The position numbers and the translations under genes were made by a program. 64,000 nt of DNA from the NCBI GenBank assembly GCA_035610835.1, contig CM069443.1:63062480-63126479 (forward strand). Reading direction: 5' to 3'. The first letter of the stretch is position 1. Each line of letters begins with the position of its first letter. Of this stretch, positions 57,501 to 64,000 are shown in pieces. Under the pieces are notes generated by a model. It was not told the origin of the DNA. It saw nothing but the letters and a program-made list of their open reading frames with translations, and searched no databases. Source of the stretch: Ophiura sarsii (taxonomy: Eukaryota; Echinodermata; Ophiuroidea; Amphilepidida; Ophiuridae).

Positions 57501-60500
57501 TTGCGACCAAATTCCCTACAAATTTGAGTTCCACTAATAAACAGATGTTTAACAGTTCTCTAAAAAGGAAATAAGTTTTCACTGAACAGGCAGACGCACA
57601 ACATACTATCAGTATCAGCTCGAGAAAATGTTAAAAGCATCAATTCTGGATGGTAACCACTAACCTATCAATATAGTATAATCCTTGCAGTACCAATAGC
57701 ATAACTCATCCCCTTTCTCGATCTCCGTCAGAGTAGTGAAGAAAATTGAGCTGCCCTGTTGGTGAGCCTCGAGATTCTGATCTTCCACCGAGTGTGCTGT
57801 CCTGACAAACGTCATCCAGTTTGAGACGCGTTCGTCTGAGGCATCTATGCAATGGCTAAGATTGCCTTGAGAAAAGATCTGTAATTGTAAGACAATGGGG
57901 GGAAAAATCCCATTTACTAGTCTTGACAGACCCATAATTTGGGAATTTGACATGGTCTTCCATGTTGTCTTCATTTTTATTATTTTTTTCAGACTTTATT
58001 TTTTTTACTTTTTCACTTTTTTGAAATTATAACTTTTCATGAGCAAATGTTAAAAACATTCTGAGAATGTTAGCCCCTTTCGGCCCTTTTATGGCAAAAG
58101 AATGTATCTTATATGTACTTTCCTAATGATATACTTCCTTTTAACATGGATTGTATTAACTTGGTTCAATAATCCTTACTTAGGAAAAGGTTGCAACTTG
58201 TAAAGACAATAAAAGTAATATACTGCCTTTTACCACTACATGATTTATGGAGAAAAAAGCTAACTTTGATCATGTTAAAAGGAAGTATACTGTTAGAAAA
58301 CTACATATAAGATACATTCTTTTGCCATAAAGGGCTGCCTCTTCCCTTCCCTCCAAAAAACCTGGCCAAAAGGTCTACTTGCCAGAAGAATTTTTAAAGT
58401 AAATTAAGTTGGCCAAGTTTTGCATATAACATATCGTCAGCCTGCTTCTAGAATTGCCCGACTCACTTTTTGCATAAACCATGACTTCATTACATTATGC
58501 ACATGCTGTAATAATACCTAAGTCATTGACCAATTAAAAGTGTTGATAAATGCACAATTTCCATTCTGCCTTAGTCAGCCTTGTGAGATTGTAATAATGA
58601 TGTAAAATGTTTAAAATGGGTCATATCAACTTGTATTAGGCCTATAACAAGCCACATTTCACTTAAAGGTATATCTCCAACCTAATTCTATCCAACACGT
58701 ACTGCTCCTATTGGAATTCACCTGCACTATTCATGGTGCTATTCAAAATATTGTCAGCCTGCTTCGATAATTGCCTAACTCACTTTTCATATTTTTGTTG
58801 TTTTCTAAAAACTAGAAAAAATGAGTTAGGCAATTATCGAAGCATGCAGGCTGACGATATAGCCTTTTACGATGTACAACAAGATAACTACAGCTGAGCA
58901 GCTGGCTAAAAATATGGTTACTGTAAAACCAGAAATGTGTGCATTTAAATTTAGCCAGGAGCACTAGCTTGCGAAAATTTCATGCCATGAATATTTCCAA
59001 TCTACCTTTGTAGCAATGCAATGCAAAAGTTACATATTCATGGTTATAAATCTAAATATTTAACAAAGTAACTCTGCTTTTAACTTTAAATTGGAATTGA
59101 AATATAACTTACTTTCCAATGTGTTTCTGTTTCTATAGATTTATCATCCTTGCTCACAATACGTCCTTGTAGAGGCCCAAACTGTGTCCTCTCCTGGATT
59201 GTGTCATTAGCAAATACACCTATGAAAGACAAAATATTACAGGGTGTCTCAAAAATGATCTGAACAGAAGGTATCATTCATTTGTGCGCACTATTTTGTC
59301 GCAAATAGTATTTTCACACAACCTATATGAAAAACTGCTGGAAGAAGGCAAAAATACAGGGTGTCTCAAAAATGATTGAAACAGAAGAAGACACACGTGT
59401 GTGTGAGATATAATATGTTTTGGTCTATGTATTACATCAGAAAACATTTCTTGCCATATTTGGTTGATACAAAGGAATATGATCATAGAATCTGATCACA
59501 GCTGCTCCATGAGTGACCCAACTTATTCACGCACCAGTCATGCCACAGTGTGCCGGTATTTTCACACAGCGTTGTACACCGCGTGACGTGATACGGCACA
59601 CGATCTGCCCGCCTCCCAGTGGAGGCAATGCAATGTCTTTGAATTGGACCAATTGGGTGGTATTTCTATGTTGCTGTATACAAATGCGCATGCTCGGTAT
59701 TGGTATGCATATTCATATATGCTAAATATACATGGAATTCCACGAGAAATCCGCACACTTTTCGAACCTACAATTTTCCCAGTCCCTCTTTTTGGTCCGC
59801 CATTTTTTAATGATTGCGGCCATATAAAAGGACGCGGGATCCAGTCTAGTGACATCCAAGGTGAGAACATGTGACTTTGCGGCTGAGTGTTTTCAAGATA
59901 TAGAAAGGAAAAAATAAAGAAAATAATAAGAATTTAGGAGTCATTTTCACTCATAAAATCTGAATGCTTTTGGTCAATTTTGATATATTTGGTGTCATTT
60001 TAAATCTAAGAAAATACTCTGAGAGCACATATAATAAACTCAAAATTGACTTCAACTGTGAAGTCCCCCCTTTTGATGTACTGCATCACATATAAGACAA
60101 AAGGAACAGCACATATACTGTAAAACCACTTAATTTCCTGAATTTTGCAAGGGATGCGGATACGCGAAGTTAAATACCCGCGAAACTGACAATTTTGCAT
60201 TGAAAGTAACAGTAACATTTCCAGATTCCCAAAATTAAATGCCGCTAAAATAGCAGTTATTTTTAATTCGCGAAATATAAAGTATTAGCGAAATTGAAAT
60301 ATTTTACAGTAGTGGGTGGATATTGCGGAATGCTACAACAAGCCTTTTAATAAGGTGGAAACTTAGTACCAACACGCAATGTCACCTCCAAAAAATTGGA
60401 TTTAATTTCAACACATATTCATAGTAGTCATATGCTCAGCTATTCCTATCACAGCCAACATTCTTCAACTGCCTGCAGCAAAATTGTCTTAAAAGATTCT

Positions 60501-62732
60501 TTGATTAACAATGTTTTAAGCTCTATATACAGGGTGAATCAAAAGAAATTGTACTCAACTTTGTGATTTTATATCTTACAATCTGTGCAAGAAATTCAGA
60601 CTTTTTATTGGGGCAGACGGGTTATCTCATTAGCTTTCTAAAGAATTATAGTTGGTTGAAATTGGTTGAGGTAAACATATTTTATGCATATTTACTCACC
60701 CTGTATGCTGCAATGTAATGTTAGTAATACAGAGAATCTGTGCTCTTCTTCTTCCAGTACCAAAGAAGATTTAAAGACACCACCACAATGCACTGCATTT
60801 GTGCAAAATGCCCTAATGCTGGTCTCCAAATTGTCTCAATTCCCATAGACATGTGCACACAATCATGGCTTCATAGCGCGTTCATCGTTGAAGCTCTTAG
60901 GTTCTATAGTTTAACGTCAATGAATAAACTTCGACAAATGCATCGTGTGAAAAAAGCTTTAGTTGGCTGGCGTTCGCGCAATGCATTGTGGGAAGACCTT
61001 AACATCTTCTTGGTTCCAGTACAGTGCCAAGTTGCCAACTTGGGGACTCATGTATAAAAGCTGTAATCATCCATGTGAAAAACTGCTCTTAATGTGGATT
61101 CTCAATGAAGGAAAAAGTGATCCTTAACATGGATTTAGCTCATCGATTTATACTCTTAGCCAAAGATATACAGTTAAGCCCACAATTATTCATACCCCTT
61201 GAAAAATATGAGTTTTTTGCGTTTTTCTCATATCTATACCAGCTGGAGTGGTGGAACTTTTGCTTTACACTAAAGACAATTAGTTTGCAAGTACAAATCA
61301 ATATATCTGGGCTCAACATTTTTTGCATAACAATAGAATTGTACAAGAATTGTGTTTTTATGCCTGTCCAAAATTATTCATACCCCATACCAAGTCTCAG
61401 GCTTGAGGCCACTTTTTGTCAAAGAGCTAGAGTGTTGTCCTATAATATCCCTCACTGTACATTCAATAGGATACATTTGTAATGCATCCACATTGTATGC
61501 ATACATCATGGAATAATTGCATAATAATATAAAAGCCTATCACACAATATAAAGAATGTTTGGAATGTCAAAAACATGTGTATTATCACAAAAAGTGGCC
61601 TCAATCCTGAAATTTGGCATGGGGTATGAATAATTTTGGACAGGCATAAAAACACAATTCTTGTTCAATTCTATTGTTATGCAAAAAATGTTGAGCCCAA
61701 ATATATTGATTTGTACTTGCAAACTAATTGTCTTTAGTGTAAAGCGAAAGTTCCACCACTCCAGCTGGTATATCTATCTTAGCGCGAATTCACCCTTATT
61801 CTCTGAAATTAACATTTGGGCTCGTGTGCGGTACAAAAAAGCCGCCTTAATCCGAGTTTTTTTTCACACGGATGATTACAATATTATACCTGACTGGCCA
61901 TCCCGGGCTAACTTTGTGGGCGGAAGACTAGAATTCCTGGTGAGTTTGTAATGCTAGTTGACATGACAGCATGAAATGTTTTAAATTTCCCACTTAAAAT
62001 ACTGAAATGATTAAGGAAAACAGACCTATTTATGAAACCAAGCATTAAATGGTAGAAAAATAGTTATCTAATGTATATTGACCAGTTTAATTGAACACAG
62101 AGCTATAATATTAAATAAAACAATTTTAAACTTCACGTCCCCAACCTGTGATTATTTGAAATTCACGCCAGGTTTTCTGTCAAAAGTGCTGATGGGATAG
62201 CCATGCCCAATATTGTCACATCATCGTTACTAAAACCGTCTCATCAGCAACAGGTCGCTGCATGTATTCATGCAGGAATTCAATGCATCAATCGAAAATA
62301 TCAATACATGAAACAGAGATGTGAAAATCTCGCAAATGTACGTTTCGTCATAGCTTTGATCAATATGGCGACGTCCATCAGATGATTTTTTGTCTTCTTT
62401 CTAAAGCGCTTAATGTGGCACTTTTAAAAACTTTACTCTACCGATGTGGTCTGTATAACAATAATTCTACATATCTGAGCAGTAAAGTTCCATGGCAAGG
62501 ATTTCCCTTTAAACTTGAATGATGGAATCAAACAACGTTGTTTCACTCACATAGAATACCAACACACACTGGTACCTACCTACACCCTTGGAGACAATCT
62601 TGGATGTCTTGATAGTGAGAATCTTAGGTAGCGTTTGCTTGGCATGGCTCTCAATCAGACTATCACGTATGTAGATGATGGGGCCATGATTGGTACAGGT
62701 TGTCGGGTTGTACTTCTTGCAGTCAACACACC
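50977..62732 (-). CDS. PRDM4: PRDM4 PR/SET zinc-finger protein, 3' six exons (N-terminus outside window)
   Basis: Exons in order are 62732-62580, 59219-59113, 57878-57665, 54961-54686, 53970-53792 and 51585-50977. All junctions are AG/GT and the phases match throughout, giving 511 residues plus TAA. The order is a CX2CX7CX2H zinc knuckle (CVDCKKYNPTTCTNH), a PR/SET domain over three exons, a linker, and seven zinc fingers, the last of C2HC type (ending QTC). The PR domain flows into IGVPFKP, and fingers contain KCSMC, DPSNLR, QKAHLE and HLKKH as in PRDM4. The Lys/Ser-rich tail is lineage-specific. PRDM4 is a nuclear DNA-binding regulator that in mammals recruits PRMT5 and binds p75NTR. The unusual point is that the stop codon lies in a transposable element end. 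Confidence 0.9.
52022..52462. mobile_element. Foldback MITE, family 1, complete copy
   Basis: CACCTAGCACATAAAGTCCC then TGACCAGGTGCTTTGAGGTT at the left and the exact inverse at the right (40-bp TIR). Homologous to 1-555. Confidence 0.92.
52821..53262. mobile_element. TA-flanked long-hairpin MITE
   Basis: TA, AACTGCTCACAAAAAGTATC and its diverged inverse GATACTTTATGTGAGCAGTT, TA. Arms pair over about 170 bp including AGTGTCATTTCAATGATCGT and TGGGTCCAGTTTC. A half-copy relative is at 6,080-6,230. Confidence 0.9.
53792..53970 (-). CDS. PRDM4: PRDM4 exon: zinc fingers 4-5
   Basis: Acceptor TATTCACAG, donor AAAGAG/GTGGGT. It completes HTGQKKFACPTC and encodes fingers CPTCSKTFRQKAHLEAH and CKFCDLMFARPNDVTQH joined by HTGEKK. 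Phase 1 in and phase 0 out match both neighbours. Confidence 0.93.
54686..54961 (-). CDS. PRDM4: PRDM4 exon: zinc fingers 1-3
   Basis: Acceptor CCCAATACAG, donor CACACAG/GTAGGG. After GVPFKPDDTFA come three C2H2 fingers: CHLCPMQFTKLSLLKGH...H, CSMCVRAFTSQAKLNVH...H and CEHCDKTFTDPSNLRQH...H, closing with an HTG linker split across the intron. Finger 1 has a four-residue His spacing. Confidence 0.93.
55234..55908. mobile_element. TA-flanked CAGGGTGAGTCAAA MITE (PRDM4 intron)
   Basis: TA, CAGGGTGAGTCAAACAAAAG, TGTACTC at left; GAGTACACC and TACTCACCCTG, TA at right. A deleted relative is at 60,530-60,703. Confidence 0.85.
56224..57210. mobile_element. TA-flanked mariner-like element, non-autonomous
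   Basis: TA, CGAGGGTCATTCAATAAGTT, CTACCTC at left and its inverse GAGGTAGGACTTATTGAACG, ACCCTCG, TA at right. A CGAGGG-TTCAATAAGT end with TA target resembles mariner TIRs. About 990 bp, but no transposase frame is seen. Confidence 0.75.
57665..57878 (-). CDS. PRDM4: PRDM4 exon: C-terminal half of PR/SET domain
   Basis: Acceptor TTACAATTACAG, donor TTGATAG/GTTAGT. It encodes IFSQGNLSHCIDASDE, then VSNWMTFVRTA, EDQNLEAHQQG, IFFTTLTEIEKGDELCYWY and CKDYTILIG. NWMxFVR, QNL and GDEL-xxWY are PR-domain landmarks. The open frame extends upstream into the intron, but the preceding exon ends in phase 0, which fits only this acceptor. Confidence 0.92.
58431..58860. mobile_element. ATATCGTCAGCCTGC MITE, complete copy (PRDM4 intron)
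   Basis: ATATCGTCAGCCTGCTTCTA at left; AAGCATGCAGGCTGACGATA then T at right. A third end sequence at 58,752 makes a composite structure identical in plan to 13,180-13,619. Confidence 0.88.
59113..59219 (-). CDS. PRDM4: PRDM4 exon: PR domain, central
   Basis: Acceptor TCTTTCATAG, donor TGGAAA/GTAAGT. It adds VFANDTIQERTQFGPLQG and ends ETETHWK. The RTQFGPLQG segment is the conserved xFGPxxG turn of PR domains. A copy of an ACAGGGTGTCTC repeat end sits about 20 bp upstream in the intron. Confidence 0.9.
59238..59390 (+). repeat. Two direct ACAGGGTGTCTC ends
   Basis: ACAGGGTGTCTCAAAAATGA occurs at 59,239 and 59,356 in the same orientation, 117 bp apart, the first beside a PRDM4 exon. No matching inverted end was found. 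Confidence 0.55.
60118..60315. mobile_element. CTGTAAAACCACTTAATT palindromic fragment
   Basis: Begins ACTGTAAAACCACTTAATT and ends AATATTTTACAGTAGTG with internal CGCGAA motifs, a diverged relative of the 25,138 MITE. Confidence 0.5.
60530..60703. mobile_element. CAGGGTGAATCAAA MITE, deletion derivative
   Basis: CAGGGTGAATCAAAAGAAAT at left and TTACTCACCCTG at right, TA on both sides. It keeps the left third of 55,234-55,908 (GGCAGACGGGTTA, TTAGCTTTCTAAAGAATT) joined directly to the right tip. Confidence 0.88.
61171..61777. mobile_element. Tc1-like foldback element, right end truncated
   Basis: TA then CAGTTAAGCCCACAATTATT and CATACCCC, a Tc1-style end. Arms 61,240-61,433 and 61,580-61,770 are inverted copies (CAAAATTATTCATACCCCAT, CAAGTACAAATCAATATAT). 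The right arm stops at about 61,777 without its outer end. Confidence 0.8.
62580..62732 (-). CDS. PRDM4: PRDM4 exon: zinc knuckle and start of PR domain
   Basis: Acceptor CCATATAG, donor GTGTAG/GTAGGT. It encodes CVDCKKYNPTTCTNHGPIIY, a zinc knuckle, then RDSLIESHAKQTLPK and the first PR strands to KGVG. It begins with the last two bases of a codon, so at least one more coding exon lies upstream, beyond 64,000 or unrecognised in between. Confidence 0.88.
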
Positions 62733-63555
62733 CTATATGGGGTGAAATGAATTCATAAAGAACATTTAGTTAATGGAAAACACGGCTGTTTGACTGTCCG
62801 ATTTATAATTACAATTATGGGATACAAAAAGATTACATGTGGCCCATTTATGGTTTGACCTGATTTAGTAGTCGAGTTGCAGGCGACCTTAACCGTGACA
62901 TGACTTACATCTGCGATTTTATTGCATTATATGTTAGTTTTGAGGATGTAGATTACAAATCCGCCGGGTGCCAAAATTCTACTTTTGAGCAAAAAGAATT
63001 ATGACCTCATTTGACCTTTCTGCTTTTTCCAATTGTTTGAAATTTAAGTGTTTATCATTATTATGCATAAACACATCATGTATGGTATCAAATTAAAGCT
63101 GATAACCCATATAACACGTTGGTATAGGCTCCATGCCAAATATACGTAGCAGTAATCCATTAAAGGTCATTAAAAGGTCATATCAAGTATTTGACCATGT
63201 ACTTTTATACAACCAATTGAAATAGCGTGAATGAAGTAGTTCCAATCTAAAATATACTTCCATCTTATGGTTTCTAATACTTTACAGTGTCTAGATTACA
63301 AAACCAATGGGTGCCTAAATTCATTATTTGCATAAATTCCGTGATGCCTTATTTCTCTCAAATGCTTTTCAATTCAAGAAATTCACGTGTGTAATGCATT
63401 TTGACTAACTACTAGCATGAGTAATGTCAAATTGCACATGTACTTTCTAACAAAATACATATCAATGTACATCATGTATACATATGGATATATTGTTATT
63501 CAACAGACGACCTTTAACTTAAAGGTGAAGCTCACTTAAAACAATTTCAAACCCA
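62733..63555. other. PRDM4 intron, nothing recognised
   Basis: AT-rich sequence between the first visible PRDM4 exon and the decayed cysteine-rich ORF. No repeat ends or exons recognised. Confidence 0.5.
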
Positions 63556-64000
63556 TTACTCCTCGTCATTATTCTCTCCCTCTTTGTCATCCATATCAGC
63601 GTTGGAAGTATTGTGATGCAATGTATTGATATTCATGCATTTCTCGTCAGCCTTGCAATGACAATAGGTGGTACAAGAGAGTGAAGCTACCTACAGCTGC
63701 AGTGTTCCCTCTTGAACACGGTGCATCCGATTTGCAGCCACAGGCAACTAGTTTCAATATGCTAGGTGGTGCGACGGAGCTTTGGCCATAATCAGGGACT
63801 GGGGTACCATTTTCCATTCTCCAACCAAACTTGGATACATCCATACATCCATCAATGGTGGGTCGGTGCGATCTGACCCAAGACGCCAAGTCACATGAAC
63901 GCCAAAGACGAGCCAATGGAAACAAGCCTCGAGAGTATGTGCTTACAGGTAATACACTTCTACCAGCAAAAGATGATATGATGAAAAGTAGCAAGAACAG
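63556..64000 (-). pseudogene. Frameshifted cysteine-rich (CXC-like) ORF, probably transposon-derived
   Basis: Reading leftwards from the edge, one frame gives SKFGWRMENGTPVPDYG then SILKLVACGCKSDAPCSR. The reading then needs two small frame changes within 30 nt: EHCSCR in a second frame, and ASLSCTTYCHCKADEKC in a third. The third runs through an acidic tail (DMDDKEGENNDEE) to TAA at 63558-63556. Spaced CxC and CTTYC motifs resemble the cysteine-rich C-terminus of uncharacterised proteins that are highly repeated in marine invertebrate genomes. No single frame is intact, so it is a decayed copy. It lies upstream of the first visible PRDM4 exon, on the same strand, probably in an intron. Confidence 0.55.

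Noticed and set aside
60740..61057. Plus-strand 105-residue frame with several Cys residues
   Set aside because: No recognisable domain, no splice or promoter context, and it sits between MITEs in a PRDM4 intron.
57660..62732. Identity as PRDM9, PRDM10 or PRDM15 from the PR domain alone
   Set aside because: The knuckle and PR motifs are shared, but the PR-to-IGVPFKP junction, the number and order of the seven fingers and the final C2HC finger fit PRDM4 best.

Overview
This is a stretch of an animal nuclear genome. Every recognisable gene is split by introns with GT/AG junctions, the intergenic and intronic DNA is AT-rich and packed with transposons, and the protein families are metazoan. Gene content and repeat style (foldback MITEs, TGACCTTTGACC satellites, tRNA-derived SINEs, long C/G homopolymers) fit a marine invertebrate, and I lean to a deuterostome such as an echinoderm or hemichordate. 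The species cannot be fixed from the sequence.

Three genes can be assembled exon by exon with matching splice phases. (1) Minus strand, 12,888-26,437: a five-exon gene for a predicted 1,117-residue protein with an N-terminal VWA domain (complete MIDAS), a split DUF4537/Tudor-like region, a long acidic disordered middle and a charged C-terminal coiled coil (VWA3B/C11orf16-like). (2) Plus strand, 31,597-41,979: NDUFB2, an accessory subunit of mitochondrial complex I, in three coding exons giving 91 residues. (3) Minus strand, 50,977-62,732: the 3' six exons of PRDM4 (zinc knuckle, PR/SET domain, seven zinc fingers, basic/Ser-rich tail). Its N-terminal exons lie beyond the right edge. A broken cysteine-rich ORF that looks transposon-derived sits at 63,556-64,000.

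The rest is largely mobile and repetitive DNA. 1-6,433: a foldback MITE, a tandem repeat, a tRNA-like TIR element, a hAT-type MITE with an 8-bp target duplication, and a 3.2-kb TIR element carrying smaller nested elements. 8.6-16.1 kb: several MITE families, including TTAA-flanked hairpins. 27.4-30.6 kb: two copies of one TIR family and a SINE. 31.9-38.2 kb (NDUFB2 intron 1): a TIR element, a tandem segmental duplication, a long near-perfect palindrome and a 42-bp satellite. 38.4-39.8 kb: an element nested in another. 43.5-44.96 kb: a 156-bp satellite in which nearly every unit has two perfect DR1 nuclear-receptor motifs. 46-61 kb: many more TA-flanked foldback elements, several inside PRDM4 introns.

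The three genes do not form an obvious pathway. The most noteworthy points are: the PRDM4 stop codon lies inside the end of a transposable element; tRNA-like cores sit inside a TTAACCC-ended TIR element in three copies; a hairpin MITE family has self-complementary tips that differ between copies; and DR1 motifs are concentrated downstream of NDUFB2, with one near-consensus DR1 and an ETS core in its putative promoter.
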